From Proteobacteria bacterium UBA1847 (GTDB lineage Bacteria > Pseudomonadota > Gammaproteobacteria > Steroidobacterales > Woeseiaceae): DNA of 9,873 bases. Under the pieces are notes generated by a model, which saw only the letters and a list, made by a program, of their open reading frames with translations, did no database searches and was not told the origin of the DNA. This document shows, in pieces, positions 1-7,106 of the stretch. The translations under genes and the position numbers were made by a program. Each line of letters opens with the position of its first letter. Position 1 is the first letter of the stretch. The stretch is taken from positions 1 through 9,873 of the forward strand of contig DDIP01000176.1 in NCBI GenBank assembly GCA_002338605.1. Direction: 5' to 3'.

Positions 1-65
1 TCGGAAAACTGTTTCAAGGAAATAAAGCGGACCGAAGGGAGCCATTCCTAGAAACAGTTTTCCGG
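1..65 (+). repeat. Stem-loop repeat copy 1, conserved 35-nt loop (plus-oriented)
   Basis: A perfect 14-bp inverted repeat has arms at 2-15 (CGGAAAACTGTTTC) and 51-64, plus a possible T-G wobble pair at 1/65. It encloses a 35-nt loop at 16-50. The loop begins AAGGAAATAAAGCG (16-29), has a 9-nt variable centre (30-38), then GAGCCATTCC (39-48) and two more bases. AGGAA at 17-21 can pair with TTCCT at 45-49 and so continue the helix past one A-A mismatch. The same loop recurs in reverse orientation at 130-164 inside a different stem. No coding frame covers this region. The copy touches the window edge, so anything beyond position 1 is unseen. The structure is read directly from the sequence; a function is not assigned. 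Confidence 0.85.
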
Positions 66-105
66 TCGACCCGGGATTCGTGCGACGCATTGTACGTAAC
101 GGCCC
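66..105. other. Non-coding spacer between the two repeat copies
   Basis: About 40 bp separate the two stem-loops. I see no open frame, promoter or terminator here. GATTCG at 75-80 is complementary to CGAATC at 107-112, at the outer foot of copy 2, so this spacer could compete weakly for pairing with that arm. This is a small match and may be chance. Confidence 0.4.
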
Positions 106-188
106 GCGAATCGTTCCGGAAAGTGTTTATCGGAATGGCTCGCTGCGCTGCGCTTTATTTCCTTTAAACACTTTCCGGAACGCTTCGC
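106..188 (-). repeat. Stem-loop repeat copy 2, conserved 35-nt loop (minus-oriented)
   Basis: The arms are 106-129 and 165-188: 24 bp with one mismatch (T111 against C183), and the inner 18 bp (112-129 with 165-182) are perfect. The loop at 130-164 is 35 nt. Its reverse complement starts with the same AAGGAAATAAAGCG and carries the same GAGCCATTCC at the same spacing as copy 1; only the 9-nt centre and the second-to-last base differ. Each arm contains the palindrome TTCCGGAA (114-121 and 173-180). The copy begins 26 bp past the hemE stop, so it would lie in the 3' untranslated region of the operon transcript. No T-tract follows in the hemE direction, so it is not a classical intrinsic terminator, though it could stabilise the 3' end. 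Confidence 0.87.
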
Positions 189-191
189 TGC

Positions 192-206
192 ATCGTCGCA
201 GACGAT
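192..206. repeat. Short hairpin between hemE stop and repeat copy 2
   Basis: A perfect 6-bp inverted repeat, ATCGTC (192-197) and GACGAT (201-206), encloses a 3-nt loop and lies 8 bp past the hemE stop codon. No run of T follows on the minus strand, so it does not qualify as an intrinsic terminator. It may form the first part of a composite 3'-end structure with the larger stem-loop at 106-188. Confidence 0.4.
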
Positions 207-214
207 TGTGCGAT

Positions 215-1282
215 TTACTGATCGTGATATTGCGGGCTTAGCTCATGTACGGCGTCGACCAATGCTCCCAGGTGTTCCGGCTTGATGTCCGGCGTGATTC
301 CGTGTCCGAGGTTGAAGACATGTCCCGGCCCGTCACCGTAGCTGGCCAGCGTATCCGCCACACCCTGCCGAATGACATCCGGGCTCTCTCGCAGAGTTGC
401 CGGATCCAGGTTTCCCTGCAGCGCAACCTTGTCGGAGACGTATTGTCGTGCGGTGGCGAGGTCGGTTGTCCAGTCGACACCGAGCGCATCGCAACCGGTC
501 TCGGCGAGGTCTTTCAGCAAGGGTCCGGCGCCCTTGGTAAAGACGATGACCGGGACCTGGCGGCCGTCATGTGTCCGGGTGAGCCCGTCGATGATCTTTT
601 GCATGCTGGCCATTGAGAAGCGCCGGAAGTCGTCGGCTTTGAGGGCTGCGCCCCAGGTGTCGAATATCTGGACCGCCTGGGCGCCCGCATCGATTTGCGC
701 GTTGAGATACACGATCGTGGCATCGGCGATTTTGTCCATCAGCAAATCGAGGACTTCTGGGGATTCTTCGGCGATTCCCTTGATGGTTGGAAATGTGCGG
801 CTCGAGCCGCCCTCAACCATGTAGGTACCGACGGTAAACGGACTGCCGGCGAAACCGATCAGCGGGACATCGCCGTTCAGTTCTTTTCGTACCCGGCCAA
901 CCGTCTTGAACACATAGTCGAGTTTTTTCTCGACGTTCGGAACTTTTAGGCTCCTGATCGCTCTTGTGTCCTGAACCGGGCGTTCGAATTTCGGACCCTC
1001 GCCGCTGACAAAGTACAAACCCAGGCCCATGGCGTCGGGGATCGTCAGGATGTCCGAGAACAGGATGGCCGCGTCGAGCTTGAATCGGCGCAGCGGCTGC
1101 ACGGTCACTTCGCAGGCGAGTTCAGGGTTCTGGCAAAGGCTCATGAAATCGCCCGCCTGCGCCCTGAGTTCCCGGTACTCGGGAAGATAACGGCCGGCCT
1201 GGCGCATGATCCAGACCGGGGTGCGACTTACCGGCTCGCGCATCAATGCGCGGAGTAAAACATCGTTCTTGAGTTCAGACAT
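215..1282 (-). CDS. hemE: Uroporphyrinogen decarboxylase HemE
   Basis: This 355-aa cytoplasmic enzyme decarboxylates the four acetate side chains of uroporphyrinogen III to give coproporphyrinogen III in heme synthesis. The family needs no cofactor. The N-terminal signature [16 protein letters not shown] is at residues 22-37 and includes Arg27 and Arg31. [17 protein letters not shown] follows at 75-91 with the substrate-binding Asp77. The second signature, [17 protein letters not shown], is at 143-159 with Tyr154, and the C-terminal LGHGI at 325-329 has His327. These match the known active-site residues, and the length matches the usual ~354 aa, so the protein looks intact. Its ATG overlaps the pyrF stop by one base (TAATG), implying translational coupling. 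It is the last gene of the leftward run; a pair of stem-loop repeats begins 26 bp beyond its TAA. Confidence 0.98.
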   Translation of the reverse strand: MSELKNDVLLRALMREPVSRTPVWIMRQAGRYLPEYRELRAQAGDFMSLCQNPELACEVTVQPLRRFKLDAAILFSDILTIPDAMGLGLYFVSGEGPKFERPVQDTRAIRSLKVPNVEKKLDYVFKTVGRVRKELNGDVPLIGFAGSPFTVGTYMVEGGSSRTFPTIKGIAEESPEVLDLLMDKIADATIVYLNAQIDAGAQAVQIFDTWGAALKADDFRRFSMASMQKIIDGLTRTHDGRQVPVIVFTKGAGPLLKDLAETGCDALGVDWTTDLATARQYVSDKVALQGNLDPATLRESPDVIRQGVADTLASYGDGPGHVFNLGHGITPDIKPEHLGALVDAVHELSPQYHDQ

Positions 1283-1998
1283 TAGTTTCCAACCTGTGCT
1301 TCGATTGACGCCTGCATGGCTTCTGCTGCGGCGCGCGGGTTTTTTGCGTCGCGAATGGGCCGACCGACAACAATGTAGTCGGCACCGTTCGAGAATGCCG
1401 TTTCCACCGTCACAACGCGCTTCTGATCGCCCATGGGTTTATTGTCGACCGGGCGAATACCCGGCGATATCACAAGCAACTTGTTGTCGACGTGCTCGCG
1501 GAGCTTCGGAACCTCGAGACCGGAGGAAATAACACCGTCGCAACCTGCCGCCAGCGCCTGTTTTGCGCGTGACAAGACCAATGCTTCCAGGTCGCACGCA
1601 AAACCCAGATCATCCAGGTCTCCTCGATCAAGGCTTGTCAGTACCGTAACGCCAAGCACTTTCAGCGTGTCACCCTTGTTTTCCGCGGCCGCCTCCATGA
1701 TCGAGCGATTGCCGTGGACGGTGACGAAGCTCGCACCGCGATCCTTCAGCTGTCGCACTGCGGACCCGACCGTCGCTGGAATATCAAAAAACTTGAGGTC
1801 ACAAAAAACCTTCTTGTCGCGCTCGAGCATCCAGTCGAGCAACTCGAAATATTCACCGCTCATCATCAGCTCAAGTCCGATCTTATAGAACGTGATGGCA
1901 TCGCCCAGTTCTTCGGCGAGATCACGAGCGCGCTCACAATCCGCGACATCCATGGCGAAAATCAGCCGATCCTTACTGGGTATGTTTTTATGTTGCAC
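1282..1998 (-). CDS. pyrF: Orotidine 5'-phosphate decarboxylase PyrF
   Basis: This 238-aa protein carries out the last step of de novo UMP synthesis, decarboxylating OMP to UMP. Its TIM-barrel motifs are all present. FAMDVAD at 14-20 has Asp17, and FYKIGLEL at 37-44 has Lys39. The catalytic signature [13 protein letters not shown] at 65-77 carries Asp67, Lys69 and Asp72. The phosphate-binding SPGIRP is at 178-183 and VVGRPI at 210-215, with Arg213. Length is normal. The start is GTG at 1998-1996, chosen because AAGGA lies 6 nt upstream (2005-2009) and residues 1-10 lead directly into the family's first strand. The TAA stop shares a base with the hemE ATG. An 89-bp gap separates it from the dGTPase-like gene upstream, so it may be co-transcribed or have its own promoter; I could not identify one. 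Confidence 0.97.
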   Translation of the reverse strand: MQHKNIPSKDRLIFAMDVADCERARDLAEELGDAITFYKIGLELMMSGEYFELLDWMLERDKKVFCDLKFFDIPATVGSAVRQLKDRGASFVTVHGNRSIMEAAAENKGDTLKVLGVTVLTSLDRGDLDDLGFACDLEALVLSRAKQALAAGCDGVISSGLEVPKLREHVDNKLLVISPGIRPVDNKPMGDQKRVVTVETAFSNGADYIVVGRPIRDAKNPRAAAEAMQASIEAQVGN

Positions 1999-2087
1999 AA
2001 AATATCCTTGTCTGTTTCTTACGCACCCGCGCGTCCAGGCGCGCTCGCGACGCCTGAGGGCGGTGATTCGTGCGGGTCCGAATTCTA
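1999..2087 (-). other. dgt-pyrF intergenic region with overlapping GC-rich hairpins
   Basis: This 89-bp gap has two mutually exclusive small hairpins. One pairs 2036-2041 with 2051-2056 (6 bp, 9-nt loop); the other pairs 2029-2033 with 2040-2044 (5 bp, 6-nt loop). Neither is followed by a T-tract on the minus strand. Tandem stops (TGA then TAG, 2090-2085) end the upstream gene. I found no convincing -35/-10 pair for pyrF. Confidence 0.35.
2005..2009 (-). promoter_or_regulatory. Shine-Dalgarno AAGGA for the pyrF GTG start
   Basis: On the minus strand AAGGA is followed by TATTTT and then GTG (1998-1996). The 6-nt spacing supports the non-ATG start of pyrF. Confidence 0.75.
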
Positions 2088-3215
2088 TCAGCCCGCAATG
2101 CTCTCGTGGGCTGTGATTGCGTAGCGATCGGTCATTCCGGCTATGAAATCGGCGACAACCCGGGCGCGTCCTGCCCCATCGAGACCGCGTGCAGCTTCGG
2201 CAAACTCGTCCGGCATGAGTCCTGCGTCGGCCATGTAGGCCGCGAAAAGGTCTTTGACCATGGCCTGAACCTCGCGTGTCATCGCAAGCTTTTTTTCGTG
2301 ACTGTAGAGGTGCTTGTGCAAAAATTTCTTTAGGGCACTGTGCTGCTCAAACATCGCATCCGACATCGCGACCAGCGGTTTGCCGGCGTTACGAACCTCG
2401 TCGATGCTCCGGGGCGCGGCTTCGACAAGCCTGCGACGGGTCTCTTCAATCAGGTCGCTTACCACCGAGCCGATCATGCGGCGAATCACCTCGTAGATAA
2501 GACGGCGGTCGTCGAGACCCGGATAACGTGCCTGGACAAGTTCGAGGCGATCACCAAAGAGCGATTGCCGGCGCAGCTGATCGAGGCTCAAAAGGCCCGC
2601 CCGGTAACCATCATCGACGTCATGATTGTTGTACGCAATCGCATCGGCAATGTTGGCGAGCTGTGCTTCGAGGCCCGGTTGTTTGCGTTCAATGAATCGC
2701 TCCCCGACGTCGCCAAGATCGCGCGCATTGCGTTGTGAACAGTGCTTGAGGATTCCCTCGCGCGTCTCGAACATCAGGTTGAGACCGGGGAAATCCGCAT
2801 ACTTGGCCTCAAGAACATCGACGACCCGAAGTGACTGCAGGTTGTGCTCAAAACCGCCGTAGTCGCGCATGCAGGCGTTCAGCGTGTCCTGTCCGGCGTG
2901 CCCGAATGGCGTATGACCCAGGTCGTGTGCCAGGCAAATCGCCTCTGTCAGCGCTTCGTTCAACTGCAGGGCAACCGCTACCGTTCGACCGATCTGTGCA
3001 ACCTCAAGGGAATGCGTAAGGCGCGTGCGATACAGGTCGCCCTCGTGATTGACGAATACCTGGGTCTTGTACATGAGTCGGCGAAACGCCGTCGAATGAA
3101 TGATGCGATCCCGATCACGCTGGTACTCACCGCGATAGACCGAGGGCGGCTCTTTGTATCGCCGACCACGACTGAGTGATTCCTGCGCCGCATAAACGGC
3201 CAGCACTTTGTTCAT
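2088..3215 (-). CDS. dGTPase-like HD-domain triphosphohydrolase
   Basis: This 375-aa protein belongs to the deoxyguanosinetriphosphate triphosphohydrolase-like HD family, whose members hydrolyse dNTPs to deoxynucleosides and triphosphate. The N-terminal RGRRYKEPPSVYRGEYQRDR and RIIHSTAFRRLMYKTQVFV (residues 38-55) are family hallmarks. The HD metal site is complete: His68 in RTRLTHSLE, His97-Asp98 in AHDLGHTPFGHAG, and Asp191 in ANIADAIAYNNHDVDDG. His101, His106 and His124 (GFEHNLQSLR) are also present. The length fits the shorter dgt type 2 subfamily rather than the ~505-aa E. coli Dgt, so nucleotide preference cannot be read from sequence. The ATG overlaps the aroB TGA by one base (TGATG), suggesting coupling, and tandem stops TGA-TAG end it. 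It probably contributes to dNTP pool control; its presence between aroB and pyrF is a contextual oddity rather than evidence of another role. Confidence 0.94.
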   Translation of the reverse strand: MNKVLAVYAAQESLSRGRRYKEPPSVYRGEYQRDRDRIIHSTAFRRLMYKTQVFVNHEGDLYRTRLTHSLEVAQIGRTVAVALQLNEALTEAICLAHDLGHTPFGHAGQDTLNACMRDYGGFEHNLQSLRVVDVLEAKYADFPGLNLMFETREGILKHCSQRNARDLGDVGERFIERKQPGLEAQLANIADAIAYNNHDVDDGYRAGLLSLDQLRRQSLFGDRLELVQARYPGLDDRRLIYEVIRRMIGSVVSDLIEETRRRLVEAAPRSIDEVRNAGKPLVAMSDAMFEQHSALKKFLHKHLYSHEKKLAMTREVQAMVKDLFAAYMADAGLMPDEFAEAARGLDGAGRARVVADFIAGMTDRYAITAHESIAG

Positions 3216-4285
3216 CAGGACCTGGCGCCAACAATCTGCTGCAGGCGCTGGCTTTCGTAAGAGGTATCGATGTGCGCATCTCCGAGTTCACGCAACAGCA
3301 CGAATCGAAGCTTTCCCTGTTTGACTTTTTTGTCCATGCCCATCGCCTCCATCCAGGCGTCGGCGGAAATCGCTGGCGGCGACGTCGGCAAACCCGCTTG
3401 TTCGATCAATGCCCGCAGCCTTTGAACATCGGCTTCCGCGATGCCGCTCAGTCGCGCCGCCATGATCATGCCGGCGGCGACCGCTTCGCCATGCAGCCAT
3501 TCGCCATAGCCCTCGCAACGCTCGATGGCATGACCAAAGGTGTGCCCGAAATTCAGGATTGCGCGTCGCCCGGCCTCGCGCTCGTCGTCGGCGACCACTG
3601 CCGCCTTGATTTCACAGGATCGCTGAATGGCTTGAGCCAGCGCAGCCGGCTCTTTTTGCAATAGCGCCTGCATGTTTTCTTCGAGCCAGGCAAAAAACTC
3701 GATATCGCAAATGGCGCCGTGTTTGATGACTTCCGCCAATCCGGCCTTAAGTTCGCGGTCTGGCAGTGTCGCCAGCGTGTCAGTGTCAATCAACACCGCC
3801 TTTGGCTGGTGAAACGCGCCGACGAGATTCTTGCCACGCGGGTGGTTGACCCCGGTTTTGCCGCCAACCGACGAATCGACCTGGGCCAGAAGCGTGGTCG
3901 GAACCTGGACAAAATCGATACCGCGCATGTAGCAAGCCGCCGCGAAGCCGGCGATGTCGCCAACGACACCGCCGCCAAGTGCAATGATCGTCGTGTCGCG
4001 ACCGGCACCGGTTTCAGCCAGGCGATCCAGTATCGATTGCATGGTGGCGATGGACTTGTGCGCCTCGCCGTCGGGAAGCTCGATACTGCCAACCGACTTC
4101 GCGCCGAGATTTGCCCTGAGCCGATCAAGGTACAGCGGCGCAACGCGCACGTTACTCACGATCAGGCAATCGGGTCCGCGGATGAATGTGGCCAGATCGT
4201 GGCCACCACCCAGCAGTTCGCTGCCGATGATGATCGGGTAGCTGCGGTCGTCAAGATTGACGGTGAGACTGGCGTGCACTGGCAT
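3215..4285 (-). CDS. aroB: 3-dehydroquinate synthase AroB
   Basis: This 356-aa NAD+- and metal-dependent enzyme converts DAHP to 3-dehydroquinate, the second step of the shikimate pathway. The NAD-binding GGGVVGDIAGF is at residues 104-114. VPTTLLAQVDSSVGGKTGVN at 128-147 and EVIKHG at 185-190 follow. NFGHTFGHAIE at 245-255 and LHGEAV at 264-269 complete the active site. The metal ligands Glu185, His248 and His265 align with those of E. coli AroB. Length is standard. It starts 29 bp after the aroK stop, so the two are likely co-transcribed, and its TGA overlaps the next start by one base. The Shine-Dalgarno sequence before the ATG at 4285 is weak. A GTG at codon 3 is an alternative start that would change little. 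Confidence 0.97.
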   Translation of the reverse strand: MPVHASLTVNLDDRSYPIIIGSELLGGGHDLATFIRGPDCLIVSNVRVAPLYLDRLRANLGAKSVGSIELPDGEAHKSIATMQSILDRLAETGAGRDTTIIALGGGVVGDIAGFAAACYMRGIDFVQVPTTLLAQVDSSVGGKTGVNHPRGKNLVGAFHQPKAVLIDTDTLATLPDRELKAGLAEVIKHGAICDIEFFAWLEENMQALLQKEPAALAQAIQRSCEIKAAVVADDEREAGRRAILNFGHTFGHAIERCEGYGEWLHGEAVAAGMIMAARLSGIAEADVQRLRALIEQAGLPTSPPAISADAWMEAMGMDKKVKQGKLRFVLLRELGDAHIDTSYESQRLQQIVGARS

Positions 4286-4314
4286 GACAGAAGACTACAT
4301 GAATGCAGTGAAGA

Positions 4315-4827
4315 TCAGGACACCTGTTCGATAATTTCGTTGGCTACCGACTTCACTTTGCGTCCGTCGGTATCGACAACTATGTCGGCAATCTCGCGGT
4401 ACAGCGGGTCGCGAACGTCCAGTAACGCTGTCAGGGTCTCTCGCGGATCGCCCGTCTCGAGCAGCGGGCGTTCCCGCCCTCGCTCCGTTCTCGCAAACTG
4501 CTGGTCGACGCTCGTAAACAGGTAAACAACGAAGCCGCGGCCACCAAGCCGGCTGCGGCTGTCGGGATCCAGGATCGCACCGCCGCCGGTCGCGAGTACG
4601 ACGCCATCCATTTTGCTGAGGTCGTCAATGACAACCGCTTCGCGCTTTCGAAAACCCGGCTCACCTTCTTTCTCGAAGATGAAGGGAATATCCACACCTG
4701 TCCGTGATTCGATTTCATCATCGCTGTCAACAAATGTGAGGTGCAAGGTGCGGGCCAGGTAGCGTCCGACCGCCGATTTCCCGGCACCCATCGGTCCAAC
4801 AAGAAAAATGTTCCTGGGATGCTTCAT
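4315..4827 (-). CDS. aroK: Shikimate kinase AroK
   Basis: This 170-aa cytoplasmic kinase phosphorylates shikimate with ATP. The start [18 protein letters not shown] closely resembles E. coli AroK. The Walker A motif GPMGAGKS is at residues 11-18. FVDSDDEIE at 32-40 carries the Mg/shikimate-binding Asp34 and Asp36. GFRKRE at 58-63 has Arg60, and GGG at 81-83 contacts shikimate. RGRERPLL in the lid (117-124) has Arg118 and Arg120, and VRDPLY at 138-143 has Arg139. The ATG at 4827 is preferred over an in-frame ATG at 4857. The longer version would add ten residues absent from the family, and its start would lie inside the pilQ terminator stem. With pilQ upstream and aroB downstream this is the classical secretin-aroK-aroB arrangement. 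The gap to pilQ is 70 bp and contains the terminator. Confidence 0.97.
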   Translation of the reverse strand: MKHPRNIFLVGPMGAGKSAVGRYLARTLHLTFVDSDDEIESRTGVDIPFIFEKEGEPGFRKREAVVIDDLSKMDGVVLATGGGAILDPDSRSRLGGRGFVVYLFTSVDQQFARTERGRERPLLETGDPRETLTALLDVRDPLYREIADIVVDTDGRKVKSVANEIIEQVS

Positions 4828-4840
4828 GAACGAAGTTGCC

Positions 4841-4873
4841 TGATAAAAGAAAGCCAACCCGAGGGTTGGCTTT
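4841..4873 (-). terminator. Rho-independent terminator after pilQ
   Basis: On the minus strand AAAGCCAACCC (4873-4863) and GGGTTGGCTTT (4860-4850) form an 11-bp perfect inverted repeat around two bases. In practice this is a 10-bp stem with a CTCG loop, followed by the T-rich tail CTTTTAT. It starts 24 bp past the pilQ TAG and ends about 14-20 bp before the aroK start. In the plus direction the following sequence is not T-rich, so it probably acts only on leftward transcripts. It could end, or reduce, transcription from pilMNOPQ into aroK. Confidence 0.85.
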
Positions 4874-4897
4874 GCAGTTTATTTGAGTGCCGACCGC

Positions 4898-7078
4898 CTA
4901 GTAAACGCTTGCGCCTTCCTCGAGGATGCGCGGCGTTACAAAGATTAGCAGCTCGGCTTTGTTGTCGAGCCGCTGCTTGCTGCGGAACATGGCGCCAACG
5001 ACGGGGATATCACCGAGGAACGGCACCTTATTGATGGTTTCGCGACGCTCGGTCTCGTAGATACCGCCGAGGACGACCGTTTGACCGTCGGCAACGAGTA
5101 CCTGGGTTTCAACGGATCGAGTATCGATACTCGGCACCGTTCCACCGAAGCCGCCAGTAGAGATAATCTCACCAACGTTATCCTTGCTGACGCGAAGATC
5201 CATGATGATGTTGTTGTCCGGCGTAATTTGAGGCGTTACGACAAGCTCAAGAACGGCTTCCTTGAACTGAATGGTCGTGGCACCAGAGGACGCCGACTGC
5301 TGGTACGGAATCTCAACACCCTGCTTGATCGTCGCTTCGCTCTGATTCGCCGTAATTACGCGCGGTGTCGAGACAATTTCGCCACGCCCTTCCGCTTCCA
5401 GCGCAGACAGCTCCAGGTCGACCAGGATGTCGCTCTTGATGAGCGCCAGGGAGAATCGTCCAGCCGCGTCCGCAATCGGAACATTGACGTTGTAACGCTC
5501 GTTCTGCGCCGGGAATTCGATCGGAGTCTGGCCAGTCGGATCGTTGAATGCTTCGGCAATCGAATCCGCGAAGTTGTTAGCGCCGGTGCCGGAACCGGAC
5601 GTCACGAGCAGGTCGCGAGGGCCAATATTGTTGGTCGTAACACCCAACCGGATACCAAGGTCGCGACTGAAGTCGTCGTTTACGACAACAATGCGTGACT
5701 CAATCAGGACCTGCTTGATCGGAACGTCGAGGGTGCGAACCATACGACGGACGATTTGCAGGCGCTCTGCGGTATCCTGCACCAGCAACGTATTGGTACG
5801 CTCGTCGACACCCAGGCTGCCGCGCTCCGACAGCATGCTCTTGCTGCCTGAGCCGCCGGTAATCAGCGTTGCGAGGTCAGATGCCTTCGCGTAGTTAACC
5901 TGCAGAAATTCAGAATACGTCGGCTCGAGTTCACGGATGGCCAGCTGTGCCTCCAGATCCGCGGTTTCGCGAGCTGCAATTTCTTCGGCCGGCGCAACCA
6001 TGATGACATTGCCGTTTTGGCGCATGTCCAGACCCTTTGTTGTCATCACGATATCAAGCGCCTGGTCCCAGGGAACGTTGCGCAATCGCAGTGTGACGTT
6101 GCCTTGAACCGTATCGGAAACTACGATGTTCTTGCCCGATGTCTCGGCAAGTAACTGCAGAACTGCACGTGTCTCAATGTCCTGGAAGTTCAGCGTCAGG
6201 CGCTGACCTTCGTATTCCTTGGTTGACGAGAACAGGCTTGACTCGGCATCTGCCGTCTCCGGAGCAGGATTGATTTCAATCGTGAATTCGTTGTCGGACT
6301 GATAGGCGAGTTGTTCGTACTTGCCGTCCGCAGAAATTACAATGCGTGCGTCTAGATTGGTGCGCAAGGTATCAACCGTTGTAACCGGTGTTGCGAAGTC
6401 CATTACATCAAGGCGACGCATCAATTCGGCCGGCAGACTGGTGTCTTTGAATACCGCAACGACACGCCCTCCCTCCTGGCGAATATCGACCGGCGTGGAC
6501 GGGTCCGTCAGGTTGACAACAACCCGACCGCCACCGTCACGGGTGCGACGGAAGTCGACGCTTGAAATTGATCGGCTGCCCGGTGCCGCATAGGAACGGT
6601 CGCTGGTGGCTGCGGCGCTGGCGAACTGGGTGGAACCAGCGCTGTAGTCTTCTCCGTCACCTAGAATTACGGTAACCGTGTTGCCGCTGCGGATCGTCTC
6701 GTACTGAACCATGGAACCAAGATTCAGGACCACACGCGTTCGGCCGTTGGCCTCTGCGGTCAGGACGGTGTTCAGCGGTCCCAAATTGACGTCACGACGA
6801 CGCGAGCTCAGGCCCAATGCCGTATCCGGTAAATCGAGCGCAATTCGCGCCGGATTTTCGATGGTAAAGGCAAGCGGTTCAGGCGCCGTATCACTCATGA
6901 TGAGTTTCAGCTCGACGCGCTGGCCGGGCAGGCTTTGAACCTGAATATCCTGCAGCCGGTTACCTTCCTGTGCGCTAGCAGACGCGCCCCAGAAAAGCAG
7001 CAGCGCCGCTTGTGCCAATACAGCCATCTTTAACGTCGGATTACGGCGTCCGGCTGTCGGTTTGAATTTGAACATCAT
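4898..7078 (-). CDS. pilQ: Type IV pilus secretin PilQ
   Basis: This 726-aa precursor forms the outer-membrane channel through which the pilus passes. A signal peptide has basic residues at 4-17, a hydrophobic core at 18-30 and likely cleavage after ASASA (Ala36). Two AMIN-type peptidoglycan-binding domains lie at about 42-140 and 169-271. An STN/N0 domain is at about 288-367 and an N1 (secretin N) domain at about 385-480. The secretin beta-barrel core occupies about 560-720, with the signature VPFLGDIPVVGAMFRS at 685-700. Length and order fit PilQ of Gammaproteobacteria. I chose ATG 7078 because GGGAG lies 8 nt upstream (7087-7091) and the signal peptide then begins normally. In-frame ATGs at 7159 (inside pilP) and 7099 lack a ribosome site and would lengthen the n-region. 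A second ATG immediately follows (7075). A terminator lies just downstream. Confidence 0.97.
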   Translation of the reverse strand: MMFKFKPTAGRRNPTLKMAVLAQAALLLFWGASASAQEGNRLQDIQVQSLPGQRVELKLIMSDTAPEPLAFTIENPARIALDLPDTALGLSSRRRDVNLGPLNTVLTAEANGRTRVVLNLGSMVQYETIRSGNTVTVILGDGEDYSAGSTQFASAAATSDRSYAAPGSRSISSVDFRRTRDGGGRVVVNLTDPSTPVDIRQEGGRVVAVFKDTSLPAELMRRLDVMDFATPVTTVDTLRTNLDARIVISADGKYEQLAYQSDNEFTIEINPAPETADAESSLFSSTKEYEGQRLTLNFQDIETRAVLQLLAETSGKNIVVSDTVQGNVTLRLRNVPWDQALDIVMTTKGLDMRQNGNVIMVAPAEEIAARETADLEAQLAIRELEPTYSEFLQVNYAKASDLATLITGGSGSKSMLSERGSLGVDERTNTLLVQDTAERLQIVRRMVRTLDVPIKQVLIESRIVVVNDDFSRDLGIRLGVTTNNIGPRDLLVTSGSGTGANNFADSIAEAFNDPTGQTPIEFPAQNERYNVNVPIADAAGRFSLALIKSDILVDLELSALEAEGRGEIVSTPRVITANQSEATIKQGVEIPYQQSASSGATTIQFKEAVLELVVTPQITPDNNIIMDLRVSKDNVGEIISTGGFGGTVPSIDTRSVETQVLVADGQTVVLGGIYETERRETINKVPFLGDIPVVGAMFRSKQRLDNKAELLIFVTPRILEEGASVY

Positions 7079-7086
7079 TCCTATAA

Positions 7087-7091
7087 CTCCC
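7087..7091 (-). promoter_or_regulatory. Shine-Dalgarno GGGAG deciding the pilQ start
   Basis: GGGAG on the minus strand is followed by TTATAGGA (8 nt) and then tandem ATGATG (7078-7073). This supports starting pilQ after the pilP stop rather than within pilP. Confidence 0.7.
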
Positions 7092-7106
7092 AGTTCCATG
7101 CAGGTG

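Noticed and set aside
65..77. Adjacent GTCGAC and CCCGGG resembling a cloning site
   Set aside because: Both are ordinary palindromic hexamers in GC-rich DNA; no vector sequence surrounds them.
1..188. Integron attC-like recombination sites
   Set aside because: The hairpins are long, but I see no RYYYAAC/GTTRRRY core pairs or extrahelical bases, and no integrase or cassette gene is nearby.
1..188. Classical REP elements of the REP-associated transposase type
   Set aside because: The characteristic short GC-rich palindrome with a 5' GTAG/GGAG-type tetranucleotide is not evident; a distant relation cannot be excluded.
106..188. Intrinsic terminator of the hemE operon
   Set aside because: The stem is strong, but the loop is 35 nt and no T-tract follows on the minus strand.
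2071..2097. Inverted repeat TGCGGG/CCCGCA across the dgt stop
   Set aside because: Only 6 bp with a 15-nt loop and no T-tract; likely chance.
3719..4525. Long plus-strand open frame (268 codons) opposite aroB and aroK
   Set aside because: It runs antisense to two certain genes, and its translation has no recognisable domain; it is the mirror of GC-rich codon bias.
4828..4857. Longer aroK beginning at ATG 4857
   Set aside because: It adds ten residues not found in shikimate kinases, and the start lies in the terminator stem; the ATG at 4827 matches the family start.
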